Source of the DNA: DATKDP01 sp035546335
GTDB taxonomy: Bacteria; Acidobacteriota; Thermoanaerobaculia; Gp7-AA8
Direction of reading: 5' to 3'
DNA: 64,000 nucleotides
Assembly: GCA_035546335.1 (NCBI GenBank)
Contig: DATKDP010000106.1
Location: forward strand, 1-64,000
Shown: positions 16,676-25,917 of the stretch, piece by piece
How the letters are laid out: each line of letters begins with the position of its first letter
Numbering within the stretch: the first letter of the stretch is position 1
Made by a program: the position numbers and the translations under genes
The notes under the pieces: model-generated
What the model saw: the letters and a program-made list of their open reading frames with translations, nothing else
The model's database searches: none
Told to the model about the DNA's origin: nothing

Positions 16676-17611
16676 TCAACCGACGGTCGACTTCCGCTCC
16701 TGTGCGATGCGCTCGCGCTCGGCCGCTTTCAACGCGTTCTTCTCATCCGCTTCCTCTTTGAGTCGCGCGCCGATCGCGCAGCCGGTGGCGGTCACCGCGA
16801 GCCCACCCTCGGCGGTCTCCCTGAGGCCGCGCGGCAGCGCACGCCCGATCCTCACCATCGCCTCGACGATCTCGTCCATCGGAATCACCGAGTCGATGCC
16901 TGCCAGCGCGAGCTGCGCGCCGGTCAGTCCATGCACGGCGAAGAATGCATTGCGCTTCACGCAGGGGACTTCGACCAGGCCGCCGACCGGATCGCAGACG
17001 AGACCGAGCGTGTTCTTGAGGGCGAGCGCCGCGGCATTGATGCACTGATGGGGAGATCCACCCATCATGTAGCACGCTGCGGCCGCACCCATCGAGGAGG
17101 CGACGCCGACCTCGTTCTGGCAACCTCCCGCCGCGCCGGAGATGCTCGCCGACAGAGCGATGATCGATCCGACGCCGCCCGCGACGACGAGTCCACGGAC
17201 TGTCGTCTCCTGGGGAATGTTTCTCTCTTCCTCGAGGGCGAGAAGCATTCCCGGCACCACACCGCCGGCGCCCGCTGTCGGGGCGGCGACGATGACTCCC
17301 ATGCGCGAGTTTTCGCCCATCACCGAGAGGGAGTAGATCATCGCTTTCGTCGTCAGCTGGTCGAGGAAGATCTTCCCTTCGGCCTGCGCCTCGAACAGGT
17401 TCTTCGCTTCGTCGCCGACGAGTTTTCCCATCGATGTACCGCCACCGACGCCGCGGCGCACACATTCCCACATCACCTCGCGGCGTTTGGCGAGCGAGCC
17501 GACGATCTGATCGGGAGGGAAGCCGTACTCCTCCGAGTCGGACTGGAGAAAAACGTCTGCGAGGTCGCGCTCGCGGGCGACCTCTTCGAGCTGGCGGAAT
17601 GATTCGATCAT
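16676..17611 (-). CDS. sdaAA: L-serine ammonia-lyase, iron-sulfur-dependent, subunit alpha
   Basis: The 311-residue subunit deaminates L-serine to pyruvate and ammonia using a 4Fe-4S cluster. Family landmarks are GGGTSMGKLVGDEAKN (about 56), NSRMGVIVAAPTAGAGGVVPG, AGGCQNEVG and GLVCDPVGGLVEVPC, whose cysteines are the expected cluster ligands. The C-terminus ends in a charged helix. It follows the beta-subunit gene by 64 bp on the same strand. The split alpha/beta form is typical of Firmicutes and several other phyla rather than of the fused E. coli SdaA. Confidence 0.95.
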   Translation of the reverse strand: MIESFRQLEEVARERDLADVFLQSDSEEYGFPPDQIVGSLAKRREVMWECVRRGVGGGTSMGKLVGDEAKNLFEAQAEGKIFLDQLTTKAMIYSLSVMGENSRMGVIVAAPTAGAGGVVPGMLLALEEERNIPQETTVRGLVVAGGVGSIIALSASISGAAGGCQNEVGVASSMGAAAACYMMGGSPHQCINAAALALKNTLGLVCDPVGGLVEVPCVKRNAFFAVHGLTGAQLALAGIDSVIPMDEIVEAMVRIGRALPRGLRETAEGGLAVTATGCAIGARLKEEADEKNALKAAERERIAQERKSTVG

Positions 17612-17675
17612 CAGGGCCTCTCGTCGGGATTGTGGCTTCGACGCGCCCGTCGCGCCGAATGGTCCGGGAGCGCGC

Positions 17676-18359
17676 TCACGGAATGCGATCGAGGGATTTT
17701 GCCTCGCTCACGTCGTCGAGTCGTCCGATGCGGGCGAGCGCTTCGTCCGAGAGGGGAGAGTCGAGGTCGATCTGCATGAATGCCTCTTTCCCTCTGCTTC
17801 GTCGCGAACACTCGAGCGACGCGATGTTGATTCCCTCCCCTGCGATAATCTCGGTGACGCGGTGGATCATTCCGGGACGGTCCTTGTAGAAGAGGAGAAG
17901 GGTGGGGGAGTCGCCGCGAAAGCGCGCAGGGAATCCGTTCATGCTGGTCACGGCGATTGCCCCGCCTCCGATCGAGGAGCCGACGATCTCGACCTCACGC
18001 GTTCGCCCCTTCGCCACGATCCGGACGGTATTGGGGTGAACGTCGCCCAGGTCCTCCTCGGAAAATTCGATGGTGACGCCCGCCTGTTCGGCGATTCTGA
18101 TCGATTCGGGGATGCGCGGATCGTCGACGTTCATACCGATGGCTCCTCCGACGAGAGCGAAATCGGAGCCGTGACCGCGGTAGGTGGCGGCGAGGGGAGG
18201 GTGGAGGTGGAAATGGACCTCGATGACGTCTTCACCGAGAAGCTCGTGTGCGACGCGCCCGAGACGAGCGGTGCCGGCGGTGTGCGAGCTCGAGGGACCG
18301 ACCATGACGGGTCCCATGACATCGAGGATCGAGACTTTGCGGTCGTGACGGGTGGCCAT
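17676..18359 (-). CDS. sdaAB: L-serine ammonia-lyase, iron-sulfur-dependent, subunit beta
   Basis: The 227-residue beta subunit starts MATRHDRKVSILDVMGP and has the substrate-domain motif GPSSSHTAGTARLG (about 23-36). It ends with an ACT domain (LLLFYKDRPGMIHRVTEII, about 150-215), a likely serine-sensing or dimerisation module. The ATG at 18359 lies 8 nt after TAGAAT; a GTG/TTG-like extension upstream is not needed. It is first in the sdaAB-sdaAA unit, which ends just before serS, so serine catabolism and serine charging genes sit together. Confidence 0.95.
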   Translation of the reverse strand: MATRHDRKVSILDVMGPVMVGPSSSHTAGTARLGRVAHELLGEDVIEVHFHLHPPLAATYRGHGSDFALVGGAIGMNVDDPRIPESIRIAEQAGVTIEFSEEDLGDVHPNTVRIVAKGRTREVEIVGSSIGGGAIAVTSMNGFPARFRGDSPTLLLFYKDRPGMIHRVTEIIAGEGINIASLECSRRSRGKEAFMQIDLDSPLSDEALARIGRLDDVSEAKSLDRIP

Positions 18360-18367
18360 CGCGAAGG

Positions 18368-18373
18368 ATTCTA
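18368..18373 (-). promoter_or_regulatory. -10-like box TAGAAT for sdaAB
   Basis: The minus strand reads TAGAAT 8 nt before the ATG at 18359. Confidence 0.5.
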
Positions 18374-18390
18374 CGCGAGGTGGCAGAAGC

Positions 18391-18600
18391 ATGGGCCGAA
18401 GATTCCGGAGTGGCTGGACATTCCGTTCCGATGTCCAGCCCGTGACGCGGACGACGATCGCTGCCTATCGGTCAGGTCCGTCGTCCCTCACCGGGCCGAA
18501 GATCGGAATCTTCGGCCACAGGGCAGATCTGCCGCATTTCGCCTGCGGCGGCGAGGACGCCCGACCCCCTCGAGGACGCCCGACCCCCGGGCGGCGCCCC
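18391..18600. repeat. Composite repeat island with two TTCCGA-type hairpins and inverted family E
   Basis: It opens with a half C hairpin (GGGCCGAAGATTCCGG). A different stem follows, GGCTGGACAT and ATGTCCAGCC around TCCGTTCCG (18412-18440). A complete C hairpin in opposite orientation comes next (18494-18517), then inverted E (18524-18572), whose GAGGACGCCCGACCCCC end is duplicated. It sits between the aldolase stop and the sdaAB start. Confidence 0.9.
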
Positions 18601-18617
18601 AAAGCGGCCACCCCGCC

Positions 18618-20045
18618 CTACTCTCCCTCCCCCTCGGGAATCTCCGAGAGCTCCTTTGGAGCATCGCGCCGGAGGAAGGGCCGTGCGAGCTTCTCATCCA
18701 GCGGGAAGTAGCGCTCGACGAGGTCTCGAGTGCCGCGAACAGCGAGCTTGTCGAACAGCAAGGCGAACTTCGCCTCGAGATCGCGCAGGATCGGCTCTTT
18801 CACGGCGGGAGGGAAATCCCACATCGTCTTCTTGAACGGTCCGAGCGCCTTCTTCCTCGTCTTGTAGAGGAACTGCTCGTCGGTCTCCCCCTCTTTCCGC
18901 TCGTCTGCGGCATTCTGGCGGCACCATGCGGCGACCTCCTCGCGCAGGGCGGCGGGAAAGCTCGGATGGTCGTAGACCATGTTCTGAAAGCCGGTGGCGA
19001 GGTGAATCTCCGCGGTTCCCGATTTCGGAAACTGATCGAAGACCTCCTCGGGGAGCGTCGATGCGCCATGCTGTACCGCGCCCGCCATACCATACTCGCG
19101 GCGAGCGATGTCCGAGATCGTTCGCAGTGAGCCGAAATCGATCTTCGCCTGCGCGATCGAGCCGTCGGGCATCGGAACTCCGCCGTGCGACGTTCCCGTC
19201 TGAATCGACACTTTGCTGATCCCCTTCATGCCGGCATCGAGCAGTCGCAGGTATCCTTCGACGTAGGCGCGGAACTCCTCGGGGGTGGTGTTGTGCTTGC
19301 CGACTTCTCCGATCTCGCCGCCGATGGAGATCTCGATGCCGTCCGGCTGGCGCTGCCGGATGTAGCGGGTGAAGTGGGCGCAGCTCTCGTAGTTCGGCCG
19401 CTGCTGTTCGTCGACGGTCGGCTGATCGAGGTCGACCAGCGTCGAGGTGTCGATGTCGATGTTGTAGAACTCCGCGGCGATCGCCTCGTCGATGAGCGAT
19501 TCGATCGCGGACTTCTCCTTCTCGCGCTCCGCCTGCTTCAACCATCGTTTGGCGCTCGCCTGGAAATGATCGCCCTGAATGAAGACGGGGCCGCGGAAGC
19601 CTTCCTTGATGGCTGCCGCAAGAACGGCGGCGGCGTATTCGGCGGGGCGCTGCTCCGTATAGCCGATCTCGGAGCGGGCGATCTCCAGGATGAAGGCGCC
19701 GACGTCATGCTGGATGGCGGCGCGGAAAAGAGCGCGAGAGCTGTCGTAGGTCAGAGCGCGGATGTTGACCGCGGGGACGGTGAAGCCTCCCGCCTCGCCC
19801 CGCCCGATCGCCTCGTAGAGGGGAAGGATCGTCGACGGGATGATCCCCATGGCGCGGGCCAGTTGGTGGATCACATCGCGCGCTTCGTTGCGCGTCGCCG
19901 CATCGCCGCTGAACACCGCAGTGTAGATCAGATCGTCGATCGCCGTTTCTCTCGCGCCCTCGGAGCCTTTCCGCAGCGATCCATCCGGATTGACGCCCGC
20001 GGCAGCGAGCATGTCGCGCAACGTATGGAGATTGCCGTGAATCAT
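18618..20045 (-). CDS. Class II fructose-bisphosphate aldolase family protein, long form
   Basis: The 475-residue protein has class II aldolase features: FIQGDHFQ (substrate and Zn region), ISIGGEIGEVGKHN, QTGTSHGGVPMPDG and AVQHGASTLPEEVF, which supply the expected His/Glu metal ligands. It would split fructose 1,6-bisphosphate or a related sugar bisphosphate. It is about 120-140 residues longer than the standard enzyme. The extra length lies at the N-terminus (an about 90-residue helical region with a Gly/Arg linker) and at the C-terminus. The ATG at 20045 is fixed by GGAGGG 6 nt upstream. A 225-bp family D repeat lies immediately upstream, between this gene and the receiver gene. Confidence 0.88.
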   Translation of the reverse strand: MIHGNLHTLRDMLAAAGVNPDGSLRKGSEGARETAIDDLIYTAVFSGDAATRNEARDVIHQLARAMGIIPSTILPLYEAIGRGEAGGFTVPAVNIRALTYDSSRALFRAAIQHDVGAFILEIARSEIGYTEQRPAEYAAAVLAAAIKEGFRGPVFIQGDHFQASAKRWLKQAEREKEKSAIESLIDEAIAAEFYNIDIDTSTLVDLDQPTVDEQQRPNYESCAHFTRYIRQRQPDGIEISIGGEIGEVGKHNTTPEEFRAYVEGYLRLLDAGMKGISKVSIQTGTSHGGVPMPDGSIAQAKIDFGSLRTISDIARREYGMAGAVQHGASTLPEEVFDQFPKSGTAEIHLATGFQNMVYDHPSFPAALREEVAAWCRQNAADERKEGETDEQFLYKTRKKALGPFKKTMWDFPPAVKEPILRDLEAKFALLFDKLAVRGTRDLVERYFPLDEKLARPFLRRDAPKELSEIPEGEGE

Positions 20046-20107
20046 GAGATCCCTCCGAAGTCGAGACTCTAACAAAGGGGCGTCCGCGTGTCACGGGAGA
20101 GCGTCTA

Positions 20108-20362
20108 GTGGCCGAACTTTGTCGCGGATGCGGCGCGGAGCACCTTGGGACTTGGGATGACCTGACACAGCATCCGCGACAAGTTCGGTCGTTGCAGGAC
20201 GATCTCTCGGCCTTGCCCTCGCGGCCCGGTTCGTCGCCGGCGATTCGGGTCAGGACCGAAGTTGTCCGCTTCGGCGTGCGAGAGGCGAGTTTGTCCGTGC
20301 GCGTCTGGCCGAAGCGGACAAACTTCGGCCACATAGAGTGGCCGAACTTTGTCGCGGATGCG
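20108..20362. repeat. Family D element, copy 1, with terminal inverted repeats
   Basis: The 225-bp unit (20108-20332) begins GTGGCCGAACTTTGTC and ends GACAAACTTCGGCCAC, so it has terminal inverted repeats with one mismatch. Inside are two long hairpins. The first pairs 20108-20131 with 20170-20190 and the second pairs 20254-20275 with 20308-20330. The left arm is repeated directly at 20338-20362. A second unit lies at 44925-45146. No reading frame is conserved between the two copies. Confidence 0.92.
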
Positions 20363-20371
20363 ACGCTGGAA

Positions 20372-20746
20372 TCAGGCCTGCACAGCGTGCCGTCGAATCT
20401 CTTCGAGCAGCTCGGTGAGATCGAACGGCTTCTGAATCGCCCCTGCGGCGCCGCAGGAGGCGATCTGCTCCTGGGTGAGGCGCTCGCCGCTCAAGATCAG
20501 AATCGGGACTCCCGTCAGCTCCGGCTCAGCCCGCAGTGCGCCGATCACATCATGGCCGTCCATTCCGGGCATGCGCATGTCGAGGAGAACCAGATGGGGC
20601 TGGCTCTGGCGCGCGAGCGAGATCGCCTCTTCTCCGGAACGCGCGGTGAGCGGCTCGAATTGAAACTCCCGCAGGATGTTCCGCATCAGCAGGAGGATCG
20701 ACTCGTCGTCGTCGACCACGAGAATGCGTGCGCTTGTCTTCTCCAT
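20372..20746 (-). CDS. Single-domain response regulator (CheY-like receiver)
   Basis: The 124-residue protein is one receiver domain. It has RILVVDDDESI with the acidic pocket, the phosphoacceptor Asp in LVLLDMRMPGMDG (about residue 57), the conserved Ser in ILILSGE and the Lys in IQKPFDL. There is no output domain, so it acts by protein contact, as CheY or DivK does. The ATG at 20746 is chosen because the receiver fold begins there. No kinase is adjacent. It might take phosphate from a hybrid kinase encoded elsewhere. A TAGCAT-like box lies 13 nt upstream. Confidence 0.93.
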   Translation of the reverse strand: MEKTSARILVVDDDESILLLMRNILREFQFEPLTARSGEEAISLARQSQPHLVLLDMRMPGMDGHDVIGALRAEPELTGVPILILSGERLTQEQIASCGAAGAIQKPFDLTELLEEIRRHAVQA

Positions 20747-20915
20747 GACCGCTGAGTGAATGCTATCACCGTCTTGCCGCCTATCGCGTTCCGAGGTTTC
20801 CCGGCGAGTGGGTAACGTTTCCCAAAAAATTGTGATGTTCTCCTTGTGGAGAGCCCCGGAGAATGCAACGATTCCACTCTCGCACCTGAATGAAAGCGGA
20901 ATTGGAGAATTTGTC

Positions 20916-22736
20916 ATGACGCGATTCGAGATCGTCGCAAGCATCGGACTCACGCTGACGCTCGTGGTGGGAGGCTGTGCTCCGGTGACTGCACCGGCGA
21001 CCGTTCCGCAGGAACGGCCCGGAGCGCAGCAGGACCACGCCGTGCATTTCAAGCAGTTGCTCGACGATGAATGGCAGTGGGTGTTGCGTGAGTTTCCGGC
21101 ACTCGCCACCTATGTCGGCGACACGCGATACGACGATCGCCTCACCGACCTGTCTCTCGAGGCGATCGCGCGACGCAAGGAGCACGCGAGAGATCTGGTC
21201 CGGCGTCTGGACGCGATCGACCGCAGCCGCCTCGGCGAGCACGACCGGTTGAACTACGACCTCTTCCGGCGGGCCACCGTGGAGGACGTCGAAGGGGAGG
21301 CGTTTCCTTCCGAAGTCTTTCAGATCTCGCAGCGTGGCGGCGTTTACAGCCAGATGGTTTCGCTCGCGCAGTCGATTCCGAAGTTCAGGGCGAAGAACTA
21401 CGACGATTTCATCCAACGGCTTCGGGGTGTGCCGCGCCTGGTCGATCAGACGATCGTCCTCCTTCGCAAAGGTGCCGAGAGCGGCGTCACTCCGCCGCGG
21501 GTCACGATGCGCGACGTCGAGGAGCTGATTCGCAACCACATCTCTGATGATCCGATGCGCACTCCGATCTTCACGACGCTGTTCGACGACCTCCCTCCTT
21601 CGATCTCCGCCGAGGACGCAGATCGCCTTCGCCGCGAGACCGCAGCCGTGATCCGGGCCGAGGTGGTTCCAGCGTACCGGAGGCTTCTCGATTTCTATCT
21701 GAGCGAGTACTACCCGCGCACGCGACAGACGATCGGAATGTCGGCGCTGCCGGAGGGAGCGGCATGGTACGCCTACCGCGTGCGGCAGATGACGACGACC
21801 GACCGCTCGCCGGACGAGATCCATCGGCTCGGCCTCGAGGAGGTGGCGAGAATCCGCGCCGCGATGGAAACGGTGAAGGGGGAGACGGGCTTTCGCGGAT
21901 CGCTCGACGAATTTTTCGTCTTTCTGCGCACCGATCCGCGGTTCTTTTTCACCGAGAAGGAAGCGCTGCTCGCGGCCTATCGCGATATTGCGAAACGGAT
22001 CGACCCGGGGCTCGTACGCCTCTTCGGGACGCTGCCGCGCCAGCCGTATGGGGTTCTTCCCATCCCAGCGCACTCTGAAAAGACGCAGACCACGGCGTAC
22101 TACAGCGCCGGCTCCGCTGCGGGTGGACGGCCGGGGATTTTCTACGCGAACACTTACGATCTGAAGTCACGTCCGAAGTGGGAGATGGAAGCGCTGACGC
22201 TTCACGAGGCCGTTCCGGGCCATCATCTCCAGATCTCTCTCGCGCAGGAGCTGCCGGAGCTTCCCGAATTCCGGCGCTTCGGCGGATTCACCGCCTTCGT
22301 CGAAGGTTGGGGTCTTTATGCCGAATCGCTCGGGCCGGAGCTGGGGATGTATCAGGACCCGTATTCGAAGTTCGGCCAGTTGACCTACGAGATGTGGCGT
22401 GCGGTTCGTCTGGTGGTCGACACCGGAATTCATTCGAAAGGATGGAGCCGAGATCGGGCGATCGACTACTTCCGGAGCAATGCCGGGAAGAGCGAGCACG
22501 ACATCATCGTCGAGATCGATCGGTACATCGTCACTCCCGCGCAGGCGCTCGCCTACAAGCTTGGCGAGCTGAAGATCAAAGAGCTGAGGGCCTATGCAAC
22601 GACGGCGCTCGGCGATCGCTTCGACGTTCGCGAGTTCCACGACCTCGTTCTCGGAGGCGGCGCGATTCCACTCTCGACTCTCGATGCGCGCGTGCGCGAG
22701 TGGGTTGATGGGAAGCGAGGCGCGCGGTCATCCTGA
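20916..22736 (+). CDS. DUF885 family lipoprotein, putative zinc metallopeptidase
   Basis: The 606-residue protein has a lipoprotein signal peptide with lipobox VVGGC (Cys near residue 20), so it is probably anchored in the outer or inner membrane facing the periplasm. The DUF885 fold (PF05960) follows. It contains LHEAVPGHHLQ near residue 430, a HExxxGHH zinc-binding arrangement, and a downstream FVEGWGLYAE that can supply the third ligand, as in related M32-like/gluzincin peptidases. The function is inferred as peptidase; substrates are unknown. The ATG at 20916 has GGAG about 9 nt upstream and a consistent signal peptide. It ends 17 bp before a repeat island. Confidence 0.88.
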   Translation: MTRFEIVASIGLTLTLVVGGCAPVTAPATVPQERPGAQQDHAVHFKQLLDDEWQWVLREFPALATYVGDTRYDDRLTDLSLEAIARRKEHARDLVRRLDAIDRSRLGEHDRLNYDLFRRATVEDVEGEAFPSEVFQISQRGGVYSQMVSLAQSIPKFRAKNYDDFIQRLRGVPRLVDQTIVLLRKGAESGVTPPRVTMRDVEELIRNHISDDPMRTPIFTTLFDDLPPSISAEDADRLRRETAAVIRAEVVPAYRRLLDFYLSEYYPRTRQTIGMSALPEGAAWYAYRVRQMTTTDRSPDEIHRLGLEEVARIRAAMETVKGETGFRGSLDEFFVFLRTDPRFFFTEKEALLAAYRDIAKRIDPGLVRLFGTLPRQPYGVLPIPAHSEKTQTTAYYSAGSAAGGRPGIFYANTYDLKSRPKWEMEALTLHEAVPGHHLQISLAQELPELPEFRRFGGFTAFVEGWGLYAESLGPELGMYQDPYSKFGQLTYEMWRAVRLVVDTGIHSKGWSRDRAIDYFRSNAGKSEHDIIVEIDRYIVTPAQALAYKLGELKIKELRAYATTALGDRFDVREFHDLVLGGGAIPLSTLDARVREWVDGKRGARSS

Positions 22737-22752
22737 CATGCTGCGAAGGAAA

Positions 22753-22915
22753 GTGGCCGAAGATTCCGATCGTCGGCCCGGTGACGGAGGACGGTGCGGG
22801 CGATCGGGACGCTCGTCGCGGACGGGTAACCGCGTGATGGTCGGTTGCATCATCGCGGATGGAACAGGGGCGGGCGCGGGACGCCCGCTCTCCCCTGCAT
22901 TGGACCAGCGATGAC
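22753..22915. repeat. Composite repeat island, C-type hairpin plus 29-mer
   Basis: GGCCGA and TCGGCC arms enclose TTCCGA at 22755-22778, with two mismatched stem positions. The same body as at 8626 follows, including GCGTGATGGTCGGTTGCATC. The 29-mer lies at 22864-22892 and a truncated family A ends the element. It fills the convergent gap between DUF885 and the following minus-strand gene. Confidence 0.9.
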
Positions 22916-22928
22916 AGCTGTGGGCGCC

Positions 22929-25802
22929 TCATGGTCTCCAGACCATGTTCAACCAGAAAACCTCGTCGCCTTTGAACGGGTCGTCGAGGATTCTGGCGGC
23001 TCCGAAGCGCAGCTCGACCGCTGGAATGCGGGCGATGGGAAATGGCTCGATCGCGACGCGCGCCTCCACTCCGGCGAGATCGAGTGTCTCCGCGCGCGGC
23101 TCGTTCCGAGTCCAGAGATCGTGCCGGCTATAGAACAGATCGAGGGGAAACGCTGCCGTGGTGATCACGAGATGATCGCCGCGATACTCGTCGCCGCTGC
23201 GCGTCCCGATCGGAAGAGCGGGAGCGATGATCCGATTCGAGATGGCCGAGAACGGAACGATGCTGCTGTTCGTGCCGCCGAGGGAGAGGTCATCGATTGC
23301 GTGCTCGGCGCTGCGTGTCGTCGTTCTGTCGAGCGTGTAGCGCAGACGGTTCGAGCGCGTACCGACTCCGGCCGTCAATGAAATGTTCCCCCTCCTCCAG
23401 TCGTCGTCCTCGGTCGATCCCGCCTCGACGCGGATCGAAGTCGCCTGCTCGAACCGGAGGGCTCCGAGCGTCGATGACCAGCGATACCTCCCGCCAGTGA
23501 ATAGGATTCGCTGATCGAACGATGCGCCTTCACCCGGCTCGATCCTCTGAAAGAGGAGTCCACCATCGAGTCGAACGACGAGGCCGCGCGCGTACCGGTT
23601 CCAGCCGGCGGCAATCTCCCCTCCGGTGCGCTCGAGATCGACGAGAGCATCCTCCGCGCCGCGCTTCGGTTGCCGCGTGGCGTCGTGATCGGACCTGAAC
23701 AGATGGCCACGCACCTCGACCGGCCATCCTCGCCAGCTCGTCGCAACGGCGGCGCCACGCTCGCTCCCGTCGTCGCCGAGCGCTCCGACGAAGATCGTAT
23801 CGAGCCGGCCCACCACGTCACCGAGCCTCAATCCGATCTCCATGTTGCGATTCGAAGGAGTGTAGTTGCCTCCGAACAGCGTGAGTGACTCCTGCCTCCC
23901 GGCGCCGTACGGCCGGCTCGGGCCAGCATCCACGACGTCGAACGGTGGTGCTCGAGGGGGAGTGGGTGGAGGGACCGCGGGGGAAAGTCGTGCATCGATG
24001 CGGATTGGAGGAAGCGGGTCGAGCGGGCGCGTGAGATCGAGACGCCGGATGTCGAGACCGTCGACGTCGAGCGAAAGAAAAAAGAGCGCCGAGTCATCGG
24101 GCGTCGAAGCGGGGGCGAGCGAAGCACCATGGCTTCGGGTGATCTGTACCCGATTTCCCTCGTTCGCGTCGTAGCGGTGAATCTCGATGAACCCTCGCTG
24201 TCCGACGACCGCATAGATCGATCTTCCGTCGCCGCTCCACTCCGGCTGGGCGACGATCGTCTCCTGCATCGACTCCAGCTCGCGCTCCTCGCCCGATGAG
24301 AGATCTCTGACCATCAGCCGCCAGGCGCCTTCGCGCTGGCTCACCCATGCGATGCGCGAGCCGTCGGGACTCCAGCGCGGCGAACTGTGAACGGGCTCGA
24401 TCGCCGCAGGCGTGAGCTCGTCTACTTCCCCCGTCTCGAGGTCGACACGCACGAGTTGTGAAAATCCATGACGGTTGCGCACGGCGACTGCGCTCTTCCC
24501 ATCGGGTGACGGATCGGCGTCACGAACGTCTTCACGCCCTGTCAGGCGCCGCGATCGACCTTCCTGCGGAAGCCAGAGGTGGACATCGGAACGAAAGACT
24601 CCTTCGGAGTCGGGATCGAAACGGACGAAGAGAACGCTCTTTCCGTCCGGCATCCAGCGCGGCGACACCGGCTCCGCGCCGCTTCGTCCGCTCCATTCAT
24701 GCAGCGGCTTGCGAGGAAGGGGCTTCGTTCGCACCGGGGCCACGTCTTCCGGATCCTTCTCCAGTGTCGTCCGGACCTTTTCCTGCCACTGGCGCTCGGC
24801 CTCCTCGTCCGGCTCGGTCGACCAGATCACCATGCGAGCTGGCCGAGTCAACGAGCGGAGAACGGTCACGATCTGCTTCCCATCGGGAGAGACGTCCGGA
24901 GAGTCCGTGGTCCGCGTCAGGTCCTGCCAGAGCTCCCCTTCGCGGAGCGAAGGGTTGACGGCCTCTTCGACCTCCATCGCCTTTTGAGTCAGCTCGGCGC
25001 TGAAGCGGCCGTAGAGATGGCCCGGAGAGTCTCCATACACCCCCTCGAATGCATCGGTGAACGAGCGGCCCGTTCGAGCCGTGGCCCGCCGCCAGAGGTG
25101 GCGAAGACTGTCTGAGCCGCCCTGATCGCGAAGCCACTCGAGATAGGCCGATCCACCGAGGTACGCCATCGACATCCCCATCCAGCTTCTGCGGTCCGAG
25201 TGGAGCTGCGAATACGAGGGGAGCCGTCCGAGCTGAGCCCACCGCCGGAGAACGGCCGCGCGGAAATCGCCGTGAGGTCTTCCGGAGCCGGTCAGATCCC
25301 CCTCGATCACCGTGGCATATCCCTCCGTGACCCAGCGCGGGGTGAAGGCGATCGGACCGAGCGGCAGCATCGACGAAAGAGCACGGCGCAATGGATTTCG
25401 AGACGGACGAAGGATGTGGATGAGATGCGCCTCCTCGTGGACCGTCAGCATCTCGATCCAGTCGCGATTGCTGCCGATGGAGCTCTCGGGGGGAGGAGGA
25501 TTCGTGAAGAGAACCATGCGCGGCCAGCCGAGGAAGGGGAAGGCGGCTCCGTTGGCGAGCCCCACAGGGTCCATCACCAGCACGTCGACCTTCTCCTTCG
25601 CTTCGAACCCCACCTCGATGATCACGCGGGAGCGCACCGACTCGAGCCGAGTCGCGGCGTGACGAGCCCACGCTTCGTACTCGATGGGGTGATGCACTCG
25701 GAAGTGGACCGTCTCGATCGTGCGCCACTCATGGTGCGGAGGTTGCGCGAGTGCGGCTGATGCGCTCAGGACCATGACGGCCAGGATGGCAAGACGCCTC
25801 AT
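22929..25802 (-). CDS. Secreted gluzincin-like peptidase fused to TolB-type propeller and C-terminal beta-barrel
   Basis: The 957-residue protein has a signal peptide (MRRLAILAVMVLSASAALA). A peptidase-MA-like domain follows, with HEEAH at 122-126 and TEGYA (Glu near 160) about 35 residues later, the ligand pattern of gluzincins. Then come PD40/TolB-like propeller blades (about 320-640) with repeated SPDGK and SPRWSPDGS motifs. The last 250 residues have alternating beta strands and aromatic ends, finishing VFWLNMVWRP, consistent with an outer-membrane barrel or autotransporter-like anchor. The ATG at 25802 has AGGAGAG 6 nt upstream. It is divergent from another secreted metalloprotease across 115 bp, so the two may be co-regulated for extracellular protein degradation. 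The barrel assignment is inference from strand pattern. Confidence 0.8.
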   Translation of the reverse strand: MRRLAILAVMVLSASAALAQPPHHEWRTIETVHFRVHHPIEYEAWARHAATRLESVRSRVIIEVGFEAKEKVDVLVMDPVGLANGAAFPFLGWPRMVLFTNPPPPESSIGSNRDWIEMLTVHEEAHLIHILRPSRNPLRRALSSMLPLGPIAFTPRWVTEGYATVIEGDLTGSGRPHGDFRAAVLRRWAQLGRLPSYSQLHSDRRSWMGMSMAYLGGSAYLEWLRDQGGSDSLRHLWRRATARTGRSFTDAFEGVYGDSPGHLYGRFSAELTQKAMEVEEAVNPSLREGELWQDLTRTTDSPDVSPDGKQIVTVLRSLTRPARMVIWSTEPDEEAERQWQEKVRTTLEKDPEDVAPVRTKPLPRKPLHEWSGRSGAEPVSPRWMPDGKSVLFVRFDPDSEGVFRSDVHLWLPQEGRSRRLTGREDVRDADPSPDGKSAVAVRNRHGFSQLVRVDLETGEVDELTPAAIEPVHSSPRWSPDGSRIAWVSQREGAWRLMVRDLSSGEERELESMQETIVAQPEWSGDGRSIYAVVGQRGFIEIHRYDANEGNRVQITRSHGASLAPASTPDDSALFFLSLDVDGLDIRRLDLTRPLDPLPPIRIDARLSPAVPPPTPPRAPPFDVVDAGPSRPYGAGRQESLTLFGGNYTPSNRNMEIGLRLGDVVGRLDTIFVGALGDDGSERGAAVATSWRGWPVEVRGHLFRSDHDATRQPKRGAEDALVDLERTGGEIAAGWNRYARGLVVRLDGGLLFQRIEPGEGASFDQRILFTGGRYRWSSTLGALRFEQATSIRVEAGSTEDDDWRRGNISLTAGVGTRSNRLRYTLDRTTTRSAEHAIDDLSLGGTNSSIVPFSAISNRIIAPALPIGTRSGDEYRGDHLVITTAAFPLDLFYSRHDLWTRNEPRAETLDLAGVEARVAIEPFPIARIPAVELRFGAARILDDPFKGDEVFWLNMVWRP

Positions 25803-25917
25803 AGATCTCTCCTTTGCCTGGTTTCCCCCTGTCATTCTACGTCCCGGAAGTTCGAGTCGAGCCCTGGCACCAACGCAGTATGATTCGCGAGACGAAACGC
25901 CGAAACACGAGGTGGAG

